A DNA stretch of 64,000 nucleotides from Salinicola aestuarinus (GCF_003206645.1 NZ_PZJP01000005.1:113225-177224); one strand, 5' to 3'; positions 1 through 8,209 are shown, counted from the first letter of the stretch. Translations and numbers: made by a program. The notes: generated by a model not told the origin, from the sequence alone.

Positions 1-722
1 TCGAGCGTGCGCCCGACCAGACCGGCGACGTAGCGGTGTATCTGCTGATGGTTCTCGGCGTAGCTCTTGTCGACGGTGCGCTCGAGTCGCGCCGCCACCT
101 CCTTGACCAGCGCGTCCTTGCGCGGCTGGATCACCTCTTCCGAAATCCGCCGCGACAGATGCTCGCTCTGACGCACCTCGCTCTGGATATCGGTGAGCAG
201 TTTCAGCGCCACCCGGTCGGAGAGTTCCTCCATCGCCACGCCGTAGTAGGTGCGGTAGAAGCGATAGATCGCCCAGCGGTTGACGTCGATGAGGCCGAGC
301 CGCTGAAGCCGTATCAGCAGCGAGACCACACGCAGCAGACGTAGCCAGCGGAAGCCGGCGAGGGGAATGCAGCCGAGCACGTCGTACCAGTGCACGAACG
401 GATAGAAGAACCAGCGTGCGTAGCGTTTCTGGGCAACGGCGATGATCCAGCCGAGCAGCACATCGAGCGCGAAGACCGCAACGAAGTAGAGATCGATGGT
501 GAAGAAGTGGTCGCGGATGTTGGCGTCGTAGGCCGCGTGGAGCCCCGGGGCGACGGCCTCGAAGGCGCCGTTGAGCGGCGGCACCAGATAGAGGCTGTCG
601 AACAGCAGCAGCGCCAGGTTGACGATCACCAGCACTACCACCGAGACGTCCCAGACGGCGAGCAGTCGCTCGCTCATGCGGCTGATGCGACGTCTTGGGC
701 GAGGGGAATCGCGATTGGGCAT
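1..722 (-). CDS. Ion-channel-like inner membrane protein, partial
   Basis: The frame opens at the ATG at 722 and runs off the left edge, so the C-terminus is missing. About 240 residues are visible. The first 20 residues are basic, then come hydrophobic helices at about 22-42 and 75-95, a YPFVHWYDVLGCIPL segment and a basic RWLRLLRVVSLLIRL helix that resembles a voltage-sensor or S4-like segment of ion transport proteins. A charged, probably coiled-coil part follows. It lies 36 bases downstream of the thioesterase gene on the same strand and was probably co-transcribed with it before the element inserted. Ion transport is inferred from the helix pattern; no selectivity filter is visible. The plus-strand open frames here are GC-rich shadows. 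Confidence 0.6.
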   Translation of the reverse strand, partial: MPNRDSPRPRRRISRMSERLLAVWDVSVVVLVIVNLALLLFDSLYLVPPLNGAFEAVAPGLHAAYDANIRDHFFTIDLYFVAVFALDVLLGWIIAVAQKRYARWFFYPFVHWYDVLGCIPLAGFRWLRLLRVVSLLIRLQRLGLIDVNRWAIYRFYRTYYGVAMEELSDRVALKLLTDIQSEVRQSEHLSRRISEEVIQPRKDALVKEVAARLERTVDKSYAENHQQIHRYVAGLVGRTL

Positions 723-758
723 CGAACGTCCTTGTTCCCTAGGGGCGAGGGCGCGCTA

Positions 759-1256
759 TCACGCGTCGGTGCTGCCGGCAGGATAGGCCTTGAGATGCGC
801 ATCCATGGCGTTGCGCTCCTCCTCGGCTTCCTGTTTGCGCAATCTCTTGCGCAGCGCGGCCTTGTCGAAGCGTAGCTGCTGCAGGGGCGTGTTCAACGTG
901 AGCGGGGGCACCTCGACCGGTTTGCCGTCGCCGTCGACGGCCACCATGGTGAGATAGCAGCTATTGGTGTGACGAATCACCCGCTCCTGAATCGACTCCG
1001 CCAGCACCTTGATGCCGATCTCCATCGACGACCGGCCGACGTGATTGACCATCGCCAGAAAGGTGACCAGCTCGCCGACCAGGATCGGCTGCTTGAACAG
1101 CACCCGGTCGACGGAGAGCGTGACCACGTAGCTGCCGGCGTAGCGGCTGGCGCAGGCGTAGGCGACCTCATCGAGCTTCTTGAGGATCGCGCCGCCGTGA
1201 ACCTTGCCGCTGAAATTCGCCATGTCCGGCGTCATCAATGGGGTTACGGTATCCAC
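759..1256 (-). CDS. YciA-like acyl-CoA thioesterase, 5' end replaced by element
   Basis: Hot-dog-fold acyl-CoA thioesterase of the YciA/BFIT family, which hydrolyses acyl-CoA to fatty acid and CoA. The core NFSGKVHGGAILKKLDE and the HVGRSSMEIG and RHTNSCYLTMVAVD stretches are intact. Homology to the element copy (1319-1837) begins at LMTPDM; everything upstream of base 1235 is element DNA. The native first 17 codons are now at 39895-39947. A possible new start is GTG at 1256, with an AAGGGAT ribosome site at 1266-1272, giving an N-terminus VDTVTP ahead of LMTPDM; a longer TTG start at 1304 is also open. The native promoter has been moved 38.7 kb away, so this copy may be silent or driven by the element. 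Confidence 0.8.
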   Translation of the reverse strand: MDTVTPLMTPDMANFSGKVHGGAILKKLDEVAYACASRYAGSYVVTLSVDRVLFKQPILVGELVTFLAMVNHVGRSSMEIGIKVLAESIQERVIRHTNSCYLTMVAVDGDGKPVEVPPLTLNTPLQQLRFDKAALRKRLRKQEAEEERNAMDAHLKAYPAGSTDA

Positions 1257-1260
1257 AAAC
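1221..1260. other. attL: attL junction of the integrated element
   Basis: Bases up to 1235 continue the host thioesterase gene and bases from 1236 do not. Comparing this junction with attR at 39895 and with the element's own thioesterase gene shows that the only base pairs consistent with host sequence on both sides are AT (1234-1235 here, 39895-39896 at the right). A two-base overlap is the hallmark of serine recombinase crossover. The reconstructed attP centre reads TTG-AT-CAA, which is symmetrical. The reconstructed attB is ACCGTACTC-AT-GACGCCG inside the thioesterase gene. Confidence 0.8.
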
Positions 1261-1271
1261 TCAATATCCCT

Positions 1272-1280
1272 TGCTATGCT
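1272..1280 (+). promoter_or_regulatory. Possible extended -10 promoter of thioesterase-integrase operon
   Basis: The motif TGCTATGCT matches the extended -10 form TGNTATNNT and lies 39 bases upstream of the ATG at 1319. No convincing -35 box is seen. It sits inside the element just beyond attL, so it would travel with the element and would be rejoined to the right-end DNA in the excised circle. Confidence 0.3.
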
Positions 1281-1318
1281 CTGCCACCTAACCCGTGCTT
1301 GCAATGAATGAGAAGACT

Positions 1319-1837
1319 ATGACCCAACAACACAGCGAACGCCATGAGCTATCTCTAACAGTGCTTATGACGCCTGACATGTCGAATTTTTCAGGCAAGG
1401 TTCACGGTGGTGCAATCCTGAAAAAACTCGACGAAGTGGCCTATGCCTGTGCCAGTCGCTACTCAGGTAGCTATGTGGTCACTCTATCCGTAGACCAAGT
1501 GCTATTCAAAGAGCCGATCCATGTTGGTGAGCTTGTCACATTCCTAGCGTCAATCAACCATGTTGGCCGGTCTTCCATGGAAGTCGGTATCAAAGTCATT
1601 GCCGAAAATATCCAAGAACAATCCGTCCGCCACACCAACAGTTGCTATTTCTCAATGGTGGCCGTCGACGCGGACGGTAAACCTCAAGCCGTGCCAGCTC
1701 TCGAACTCAACTCCCCACTTCAAAAATTGCGATTCGAAAAAGCGTCACTGCGTAAAAAACTACGCAAGCAAGCTATGCAAGCTGAATCGACCGCAACGCA
1801 AGAATTCATTAAGCACTATCCCGATCAGGAACGGTGA
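1319..1837 (+). CDS. Element-borne complete YciA-like acyl-CoA thioesterase
   Basis: This is a full-length (172 aa) hot-dog thioesterase closely similar to the interrupted host gene: by eye about 25 differences in 136 aligned residues from LMTPDM onward. The N-terminus QHSERHELSLTVLMTPDM also matches the detached host fragment (RQHELSMTVL), which supports ATG 1319 over the in-frame GTG 1295 or ATG 1304. A weak GAGAAG precedes it. Base composition is less GC-rich than the host copy, so this is an element gene with its own history and not a recent duplication. It ends four bases before the integrase start, implying co-transcription. The likely role is to supply the function destroyed by integration. 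Confidence 0.88.
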   Translation: MTQQHSERHELSLTVLMTPDMSNFSGKVHGGAILKKLDEVAYACASRYSGSYVVTLSVDQVLFKEPIHVGELVTFLASINHVGRSSMEVGIKVIAENIQEQSVRHTNSCYFSMVAVDADGKPQAVPALELNSPLQKLRFEKASLRKKLRKQAMQAESTATQEFIKHYPDQER

Positions 1838-1841
1838 AATC

Positions 1842-3689
1842 ATGAAGCCTAAAGCTATCGTTTACGCCCGATATTCGTCAGATATCCAGAAAAAAGGCGA
1901 CAGTATCGACCGCCAAACGGGTAGCGTCGACGATATCGCTGAAAGGCTTCAAGTCGATATCAAAGAAATAATTATTGACAAAGGTGTTTCGTCATTTCGA
2001 GGCCAAAACATTCGACGAGGAAATTTTCAGCAGGTTTGGGATCGAATCGAAGACGGCACACTTCAGGAAGGCGATTTTTTGATTGTCGAATCAGTCGACC
2101 GTATTTCGCGACAAGAGATTATTAAAACAACGCAAGAGATTTACAAAATCCTAGAGAAAGGGATTCGAATCCATACTACAACAGATAATCGAACATACGA
2201 CATAAAAGGAAGAGACGCTGGAAGCCGTTCAGAAGGATTTCTGAATTATGTCGGCTTAGGTGTCCGAGCCGAAAGAGCTAATGAAGAATCAGAAGTTAAG
2301 AGCATACGAAGAAAATCAGCTTGGAAAAAACAACGCCAACTTGCGAAGCAAGGTGTCATTTTCAACCGACACCACAACACACCATATGGTTATCGATTAG
2401 TCGAGCTTGAAGGTGAAAGGCATTTCGCAATTCAAGAGGACGAAGCTGACGAAATTCGTGAAATTTTCCGCTTGTTAAAGTCGACAGGCATGAGTAGTGC
2501 TTGCCAAATAATTAACCAAAAAAGTAAACGGAAATGGCAACCGCGCCGAGTCGCGTCAATGCTCGAAAGCCAGTATCCGACTGGCACACTCAGAACCACT
2601 ATCACCAGCGCAGACGGTAAGCCTGTTCGTGGTGAATTTATTGAAAACTACTACCCGCGCATTGTCGACGAAACGGACTTCCAAGAAGCCAAGATTGCCG
2701 TTGATAAACGTCGAAATGACAAAGCCTACCAAGGCCGGAAATCGTCTCGTAATCTCAACATCCTTTCGAATGTTGTCAAGTGTGGTCTGTGCGGTAGTGG
2801 AATGACCTTTGTGTCGAACAAAGTAAAAGGTATCACCTACTACTATTATGAGTGCGGTAAGAAACGATTCGACAACAGTTGCACAGCTCGCGTGAGAGCC
2901 GATTACGCCTACCTCCTTGTCATTGAGTTAATGCAGAAAGGTGTGAGCGGTATTTACGAAGGCACAATTGGTGAGCTAATCGAGAAGCAATTTGGAACGG
3001 ATATCGAGAAGCACAATGAAGAAATCGAGTCGTTCCAAAAGAGCTTCACAATGCTATTGACGACTAAAAAGCGTGCCAAAAAATCAAGAGAGATTTTCGA
3101 CACACAAAACAAGGTTGCAGAACTAGACCGCACACTTTCGAACTATAAAACACGCTTGAAGGATTTGAAAGGTGAAGTTCCTCAAATGTTCGTTGAAGCA
3201 GTTATGGAAGCTGAAACGGAGAGGAAACAAGCTTTAGAAGCTCTGACACAACTTCAAGTCGAACAAGAAAAAGAAGGTTTGGGCATAGAATCCGAACAAG
3301 ACCTTTTGCAGTTCATACAGGAAGAATCGAAACGCTTGAAGCTCAATGCGTTCTTCAGAGACAACGATATCAGTTTTGTGCTTTGGAACGACATTGACCA
3401 TATGCTGAAGAACTTCAAGGAAAACTGGCATCCTGATAATAATAGCTATGACGATTGCGATATTCTCGGTGAGGTGAAGCATTTCTATCCGCGTCTCAAT
3501 CTTGAAAGCAAGACCCGCAACGAGCTTGTAGACCTCATGCACCAGCACTGGGTGAAAGAAAAACGCAAGCACTATAAGGCAGTATCCGCTGAATTGAAAT
3601 TTGGTGATAAGAAAATGTCTTTTGCTCATCGGGTTTGCACAAACGGGATATTGAAAGAAAAGTTCGGAATCGACCTTAACGAAATATAA
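1842..3689 (+). CDS. Large serine recombinase (integrase)
   Basis: A 615-residue protein with the architecture of phage and ICE large serine integrases. The N-terminal resolvase domain has YARYSS at residues 8-13 (nucleophile Ser12), SIDRQ and a DRISR motif. A recombinase domain follows. The zinc ribbon begins near residue 314 with CGLCGSGM and closes with CGKKRFDNSC. A long, charged, coiled-coil-rich C-terminal part follows, as expected for attP/attB discrimination. It breaks and rejoins both att sites with a 2-bp overlap. The ATG at 1842 follows AGGA at 1827-1830; an upstream in-frame extension overlaps the thioesterase gene and is not used. Being at the left end next to attL is the usual position. 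No directionality factor was recognised. Confidence 0.95.
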   Translation: MKPKAIVYARYSSDIQKKGDSIDRQTGSVDDIAERLQVDIKEIIIDKGVSSFRGQNIRRGNFQQVWDRIEDGTLQEGDFLIVESVDRISRQEIIKTTQEIYKILEKGIRIHTTTDNRTYDIKGRDAGSRSEGFLNYVGLGVRAERANEESEVKSIRRKSAWKKQRQLAKQGVIFNRHHNTPYGYRLVELEGERHFAIQEDEADEIREIFRLLKSTGMSSACQIINQKSKRKWQPRRVASMLESQYPTGTLRTTITSADGKPVRGEFIENYYPRIVDETDFQEAKIAVDKRRNDKAYQGRKSSRNLNILSNVVKCGLCGSGMTFVSNKVKGITYYYYECGKKRFDNSCTARVRADYAYLLVIELMQKGVSGIYEGTIGELIEKQFGTDIEKHNEEIESFQKSFTMLLTTKKRAKKSREIFDTQNKVAELDRTLSNYKTRLKDLKGEVPQMFVEAVMEAETERKQALEALTQLQVEQEKEGLGIESEQDLLQFIQEESKRLKLNAFFRDNDISFVLWNDIDHMLKNFKENWHPDNNSYDDCDILGEVKHFYPRLNLESKTRNELVDLMHQHWVKEKRKHYKAVSAELKFGDKKMSFAHRVCTNGILKEKFGIDLNEI

Positions 3690-3801
3690 AAATTCAAAAA
3701 AGTTACTTCAAACACTAGATGACTCTATTTGATTTTGATATATTCAAATTGTTCTCAAGCAAAACAGTAACCAAACCACCGCTACACAAGGACTTATATC
3801 A

Positions 3802-4170
3802 ATGTCTAAGCTAGCCGATTTCGTCAGAGCAGAAGCAGAATACAAGCGCCTCAAAGAGCAAATGGAGGCTATGCAAAATGACGATAGCTTCAAGAAAGAG
3901 CTTGAGTTTAAGGACAAGCTCGAAGCTCTAATGAAGAAATATGAGAAGTCCGAAAAAGACGTTCTCGAAATTCTCGACCCGGCCCCGGCCAAGGAAGAAG
4001 AGAAATCTTCTGGCAACGCTCGTCGTAAGCGTAAGCTCAAAGTCTACAAAAACCCGCATACGGGTGAAGTCGTAGAAAGTCGAGGCGGGAACCATAAGGT
4101 TTTGAAGCACTGGAAAGCAGAACACGGCAACGACGAAGTTGAAAGTTGGCTGGCCGAAGAACGCGACTAA
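3802..4170 (+). CDS. MvaT/MvaU-like H-NS family silencer
   Basis: A 122-residue nucleoid protein of the MvaT type. Residues 1-60 form an alpha-helical oligomerisation region (MSKLADF, FKKELEFKDKLEALMKKY, SEKDVLEILDP). A lysine-rich linker RRKRKLK leads into the DNA-binding motif VYKNPHTGEVVESRGGNHKVLKHWK, closely matching Pseudomonas MvaT. The family binds AT-rich DNA and silences foreign genes. Here it is encoded by the AT-rich element itself, so it could repress element genes and also cross-talk with host MvaT. A possible extended -10 TGATATATT lies at 3736-3744. A strong terminator follows at 4181. Confidence 0.93.
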   Translation: MSKLADFVRAEAEYKRLKEQMEAMQNDDSFKKELEFKDKLEALMKKYEKSEKDVLEILDPAPAKEEEKSSGNARRKRKLKVYKNPHTGEVVESRGGNHKVLKHWKAEHGNDEVESWLAEERD

Positions 4171-4180
4171 GACCAGATCC

Positions 4181-4210
4181 AAAGCCCATCCATAGAAGAT
4201 GGGCTTTTTT
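4181..4210 (+). terminator. Rho-independent terminator after mvaT-like gene
   Basis: A ten-base stem AAAGCCCATC / GATGGGCTTT with a seven-base loop is followed by a T-run. Confidence 0.85.
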
Positions 4211-4231
4211 TACGCACGGGGAACATAAAAA

Positions 4232-4819
4232 ATGAAAACGCTAAAACTCTCAGCACTCCTTTTGCTGTCAATCCTGATCGTCTCCACAACCGGCTGTGTC
4301 AGTATCACTAGCTCACCTGATGTTGAAGATAGTTTTTACGACGACCCGAATCCTGTAACCACCGATAGCGAGTATTTTCAAGCTATTGAGGTCGGAAAAA
4401 CTGAAGGCTTTAAGGGAACCAACCCTTTCTGGTTCTCGGGCAAGGTTTCCCCTAATCTTGACAACGACACAGCCAAAGAAGCTTTAGAAGATACGCTACG
4501 CTCGGCGGAAATGCTGGCAGTAAATGGTTCGGCTACCTACCAATTAGACGCAATCATGGTCGACGACGACGCAAAAGGTGTATTTGGTGGGGATAATATT
4601 TTCACAGGCACAGAACGCAATATGAGCATTCGATATGTGCTGAGAGCGCTGAATACGACTGCCATACTTTACAACGAAGTCATTAAATCGCACGGCGAAG
4701 CAGGTTGCTCAGATCTTTGCATAGGAGCTTATCTTCAGGAATCTATAGCTACAGAGCGAAGCAACACTGATAGTCATAAACAGCTAATCGAAGACCTTAA
4801 AGGTCTTCAAGCAGATTGA
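4232..4819 (+). CDS. Lipoprotein, paralogue of the right-end lipoprotein
   Basis: A 195-residue protein with a signal peptide and lipobox STTGC (Cys about residue 22), so probably lipid-anchored in the cell envelope. The mature part shares GCVSITS, TEGFKGTNP and SPNLDN with the lipoprotein at 38935-39513 at the other end of the element. The family is not one I recognise. It sits between two terminators and so looks independently transcribed. A surface role such as exclusion or adhesion is possible but not supported by any motif. Confidence 0.75.
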   Translation: MKTLKLSALLLLSILIVSTTGCVSITSSPDVEDSFYDDPNPVTTDSEYFQAIEVGKTEGFKGTNPFWFSGKVSPNLDNDTAKEALEDTLRSAEMLAVNGSATYQLDAIMVDDDAKGVFGGDNIFTGTERNMSIRYVLRALNTTAILYNEVIKSHGEAGCSDLCIGAYLQESIATERSNTDSHKQLIEDLKGLQAD

Positions 4820-4836
4820 CAGCAAACAAGAACACC

Positions 4837-4862
4837 AAGCCCGCCACCAGAGCGGGCTTCTT
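4837..4862 (+). terminator. Terminator after left-end lipoprotein
   Basis: The stem AAGCCCGC / GCGGGCTT with a seven-base loop starts 18 bases after the stop codon; the T-run is short. Confidence 0.65.
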
Positions 4863-4878
4863 GAATGGAGTAAAACAA

Positions 4879-6009
4879 ATGTCTAACAACATCCAAGCGG
4901 AAAGAGATTTAAAAATAAAATTCGGAGGTATTACTAACCCCGATTCAAAACTCGTATTTTATTACGACGAATCAAACAATGACCGCAAAATTAGAATTAA
5001 GGAAGGCGAGCTTAATGTAGAAACGTTAAGGAACTTTGCCCTTGGTGGAATTGTAGAAACTCCTGATAGCGATTTTGATTTTGAAAACTTAAAAAGAAGA
5101 ATAGGTTTTCAAGCTGGCAAGGCAGAACTTAAATTTAGTGATATAGGAAAAGGTAACTTCCTCATCGTTCTTGGGAGCATGAAGCTCAATCACGTTCTTA
5201 ACTGGCTTTTAGAAAGCAATTTAAATATCCACTTTTTCAATCTAAATCCTTTGTATTGGGGTGTTGTGGATATCATAGATTCAATTTATGGGCAAGACCC
5301 GGATAACTTAGACCCGAGGTTTCACCGAAAAATAAAAAATGATTTATATAAAGCCATAAGTAGAAATCTCGACACTTTCGTTCAGTTAGTAGAGGAATGC
5401 AACTACCCTGATGTGCCATTGAGTAAGCTGCAATACTTTCTTTTCTCATTAGTGCATATGGTTAATCTAGAGAATGCTGGCTTAGATGATTGGGAAAGAG
5501 GATTGATAGCTGGAATTCTTGCGAATGCAGTTCACTATGAAGAACTTGAATTTATTCAAGGTTTTGAAGCAAAGCACTTTATCGATAGCTTTCATCCTTT
5601 TTACCTCGAGAGAATAACAATTTATATAAAATCGGAACATATATTCGATAACGAAAAACAAGTAGAAGACGAAATCGAAGGATTCGAAATGCGGTTGGAT
5701 GATGGCACCAAGTCGAATTATAGATTCGTCGATTCTGTCGAAGAGCCTAAGATTCAAGTCTCAGACGTTGTAGTTGGACTGCTCGGTAAATACTTTACCT
5801 ATCTTAAAGACGTTGAACTCGAACAATTGATTAGTGATAAACACCTACTGAATGAAAGACAAAAAACTAACTTGTCGCTTCTAAAAACACTTGTTGATAA
5901 GAGCATTGCGACTTCAAGCGGGTTTGCTCATTGGTTAGTGCCTGACTCAGAATGCATTAAGCACGAAGTATTTATGAATGGTGCTGATCCAAATCAATTC
6001 AATATCTGA
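4879..6009 (+). CDS. DUF3800-like protein
   Basis: 376 residues, very AT-rich. The N-terminal YYDESNN and a C-terminal IQVSDVVVGLLGKY resemble the YxDESG and QxADxxAG signatures of DUF3800, a family with a predicted RNase H-like fold often found in defence islands and mobile elements. The middle is acidic and helical with no further motif. ATG 4879 has GGAG eight bases upstream; the earlier in-frame start lies across the terminator and is unlikely. It is followed within 25 bases by an HNH nuclease gene and then a GIY-YIG gene, so a three-gene nuclease-type cluster is likely. The family assignment rests on two short motifs. Confidence 0.6.
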   Translation: MSNNIQAERDLKIKFGGITNPDSKLVFYYDESNNDRKIRIKEGELNVETLRNFALGGIVETPDSDFDFENLKRRIGFQAGKAELKFSDIGKGNFLIVLGSMKLNHVLNWLLESNLNIHFFNLNPLYWGVVDIIDSIYGQDPDNLDPRFHRKIKNDLYKAISRNLDTFVQLVEECNYPDVPLSKLQYFLFSLVHMVNLENAGLDDWERGLIAGILANAVHYEELEFIQGFEAKHFIDSFHPFYLERITIYIKSEHIFDNEKQVEDEIEGFEMRLDDGTKSNYRFVDSVEEPKIQVSDVVVGLLGKYFTYLKDVELEQLISDKHLLNERQKTNLSLLKTLVDKSIATSSGFAHWLVPDSECIKHEVFMNGADPNQFNI

Positions 6010-6032
6010 TTTTGTGTTCGAGGAAACTGCTT

Positions 6033-6785
6033 ATGAACCGTAAACAATTCATAGAGAAACACGGTGCAACTTGCTCCAATTGGACTTGGAGTTGGTCCTT
6101 CGTCAATCATAGGGAAAGGTTTGTCATATTCGGCATATGGAACGATAACGTCGATACCGATATGAGTTTAATTCTGAGCGAGGGTTGGCAGAAATCAAAC
6201 AAAGGACGGATTCAGAACGGTTATGTTCAGGCGATTGAGCACATCAAACTGATTGATAACGAAGGCTATGCTCTCAAAACCTTTGTTATGGAATATGTAG
6301 AACAAGAGCGAGACGGGGAAGAGGGTCCGGCCAAAATAGGTGGTTTCACTCCTGAACTCAATGACATGCAACTAATCCAAGTTGGCAACGATTGGTTCGC
6401 TCAGGATAGAGCAACGCAACCAAAGCTCGTAGCAGAAGAAATTGAAAGCAATGAAGACTATTTCGAGGGTGCTTCTAAATCAGTGCTGGTCAACCAGTAC
6501 GAGCGTAACAGCAAGGCCAGAGCCCAGTGTCTAAATAAGCATGGGTACCAGTGCAAGGTGTGTGAATTCGACTTCAAACACTTCTATGGCGGTCTTGGCA
6601 AAGAGTACATTCACGTTCACCACATCGTGCCTATCTCAGAGATCGGTCAGGAATATCAGATTGACCCGGAGAGCGACCTTGTGCCGGTCTGTGCCAACTG
6701 TCACGCCATGATCCATAGGACACGGCCAGCACAAAGTGTGGAAGGCTTGAGGAACCACCTAAGAGCCCTTGGCTCGATACAGTGA
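6033..6785 (+). CDS. HNH endonuclease domain protein
   Basis: 250 residues. The C-terminal third is a zinc-type HNH nuclease: CKVCEFDF, then HVHHIVPIS, then LVPVCANCHAMIH, giving paired cysteines around the HH and closing N/H residues. The N-terminal 150 residues (tryptophan-rich WTWSWSFVN, IFGIWND) form a separate domain that probably recognises the substrate and resembles N-terminal parts of McrA-like modified-DNA nucleases. ATG 6033 follows GAGGAAA. It lies between a DUF3800-like gene and a GIY-YIG gene. Restriction of modified or invading DNA is a reasonable inference; no partner methylase is present. Confidence 0.8.
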   Translation: MNRKQFIEKHGATCSNWTWSWSFVNHRERFVIFGIWNDNVDTDMSLILSEGWQKSNKGRIQNGYVQAIEHIKLIDNEGYALKTFVMEYVEQERDGEEGPAKIGGFTPELNDMQLIQVGNDWFAQDRATQPKLVAEEIESNEDYFEGASKSVLVNQYERNSKARAQCLNKHGYQCKVCEFDFKHFYGGLGKEYIHVHHIVPISEIGQEYQIDPESDLVPVCANCHAMIHRTRPAQSVEGLRNHLRALGSIQ

Positions 6786-6793
6786 GGTAGCCC

Positions 6794-7531
6794 ATGGACA
6801 GACTTCTGAAAGTCGGTTTCGAGCACGCTGGTTACTGGCTCATTGAAGACAACCGGATTGCTTTCAAGCTCGACCGTTTCTACAAGGACTCAAACGTCCT
6901 GTATGCCTTCGTGGTCGACGGTGAAGTGCGATACGTAGGAAAGACCACCACAACGCTCTCACGCCGTTTCTATGGCTACCGTAACCCGCACGGGAGACAG
7001 CCCACCAACACCAAGAACAACGCCAACATTCTCGCTTGCCTGCAAGCTGGTGAGGAAGTCGATATCTACGTCCTACCTGACAACGGCCTCATGCATTACG
7101 GCTCGTTCCACCTGAACCTAGCCAGTGGCCTTGAGGACAGCATTATCAAGACCCTCGACCCTCCATGGAACGGTAAGCCACCCAAAGAGGTCGCTCAGGA
7201 GCAGGAAGAAGCCGATCTGCAGGCACCAGACTTCCCTGCTCCCACCGACACCTTCACCGTTAAGCTTGGCACCACCTACTACGAACAAGGCTTCTTTAAC
7301 GTACCCAAGGAAGCCTCAGATCTGTTCGGTGACCACAAAGACACGCTCGAAATCTATGTGAAGGACTCACCAGAAGCCGTTCTCGGCTACATGAGCAGGA
7401 AAGCTCAGTCTACAGGCGCACCACGGATCTATGGACGCTCAGAGCTTGCGACGCTGTTCCAGCAGGCCTACAGCCTTGGGGAAACGGTCATAGTAGAAGT
7501 GCTGTCCAGCGAAGCCATACGATTCACCTAA
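6794..7531 (+). CDS. GIY-YIG nuclease-like protein
   Basis: 245 residues. Near residue 35 the sequence NVLYAFVVDGEVRYVGKTTTTLSRRF matches the GIY-YIG core (here LYAF and RYVGKT), with a downstream arginine and a conserved glutamate in SGLEDSIIKTLDPPWN. The C-terminal 90 residues form an unrelated domain. It starts eight bases after the HNH gene with GAGGT upstream, and a strong terminator closes the cluster. Its GC content is visibly higher than the two genes before it, so the cluster may have been assembled from different sources. Catalysis is inferred from the motif only. Confidence 0.75.
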   Translation: MDRLLKVGFEHAGYWLIEDNRIAFKLDRFYKDSNVLYAFVVDGEVRYVGKTTTTLSRRFYGYRNPHGRQPTNTKNNANILACLQAGEEVDIYVLPDNGLMHYGSFHLNLASGLEDSIIKTLDPPWNGKPPKEVAQEQEEADLQAPDFPAPTDTFTVKLGTTYYEQGFFNVPKEASDLFGDHKDTLEIYVKDSPEAVLGYMSRKAQSTGAPRIYGRSELATLFQQAYSLGETVIVEVLSSEAIRFT

Positions 7532-7551
7532 ACCGCAAGAATGGCCTTACG

Positions 7552-7575
7552 ACCCGCCATTACGGCGGGTTTTTT
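7552..7575 (+). terminator. Terminator closing the nuclease cluster
   Basis: ACCCGCC / GGCGGGT stem with a five-base loop and a run of six T. Confidence 0.85.
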
Positions 7576-7801
7576 GTGTTCACGATCCCTGTAACGAAGA
7601 CAACACCTTATTGTGTCTAAGCTGGTTATTGAAAAGTAGAGTTCAGATCTCCCACCTTTAATCAATAACCCCTTTGTTTTCAACCATTATAACACTCTCG
7701 TCAAAACTAATTTTCCCTTGAATCAAAAAATAAATTGTTTAAAGGCATAAGCAGATTTGCTACCAAAGTGGTCTAATTTTGTTTTAACTGATAAGTAATT
7801 C

Positions 7802-7841
7802 ACTGTAAAAGTAAACATTTACAGTAATAATATGTTATAAT
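7802..7841 (+). promoter_or_regulatory. Inverted-repeat operator and extended -10 promoter
   Basis: A perfect inverted repeat ACTGTAAA / TTTACAGT (7802-7809, 7818-7825) with an eight-base spacer lies just upstream of TGTTATAAT (7833-7841). A related half site ACTGTAAATGTAAAC occurs at 36328 upstream of repA next to another TGTTATAAT. The layout suggests a repressor site over the -35 region. The rest of 7576-7872 is AT-rich and holds no gene I can support. Confidence 0.5.
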
Positions 7842-7872
7842 AATAAAACAATAACAAAAAAGGAGAAACGAT

Positions 7873-8178
7873 ATGGATACAGTAATATCAGACTGGAATA
7901 AAGAAGTAGAAATCAAAAGTATGAAGGACATAACTACAAAAAAACTTATGGAAATATTTAAGTTTATTGATAGTGAAGAGTATCATCCAAGAGAGCTTGG
8001 GACATTTGATGGAGCAAGAAGATTCGAACTTTTCAATGCTTATGAAACTATAACTTCTGTTAGAGTCAGACCCGCTTCAAGAGCATGGCCTTTCTCAGTT
8101 TATAAGCACTGCTTCACGAAGAAATATAAGAACTCACTCAAAGACAAAATTAACAGAGTGATTGAATCTAGAAAATAA
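7873..8178 (+). CDS. Hypothetical protein, 101 aa
   Basis: A lysine-rich, mostly helical small protein without signal peptide or membrane segment. GGAGAAACG precedes the ATG and a strong extended -10 promoter lies 32 bases upstream. A hairpin follows the stop. I do not recognise the family. It is the first gene of a run of small plus-strand genes ending at 9491 and sits under the putative ACTGTAAA operator. Confidence 0.6.
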   Translation: MDTVISDWNKEVEIKSMKDITTKKLMEIFKFIDSEEYHPRELGTFDGARRFELFNAYETITSVRVRPASRAWPFSVYKHCFTKKYKNSLKDKINRVIESRK

Positions 8179-8190
8179 TAGAAAACTATA

Positions 8191-8209
8191 GCCCGCCAAT
8201 TCGGCGGGC
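8191..8209 (+). terminator. Hairpin after 7873 gene
   Basis: GCCCGCC / GGCGGGC stem with a five-base loop; no strong T-run follows, so it may be a weak terminator or a processing hairpin. Confidence 0.55.

Noticed and set aside
36..875. Two plus-strand open frames over the left flank
   Set aside because: They are shadows of the minus-strand membrane protein and thioesterase genes, with no ribosome sites and compositionally odd proteins.
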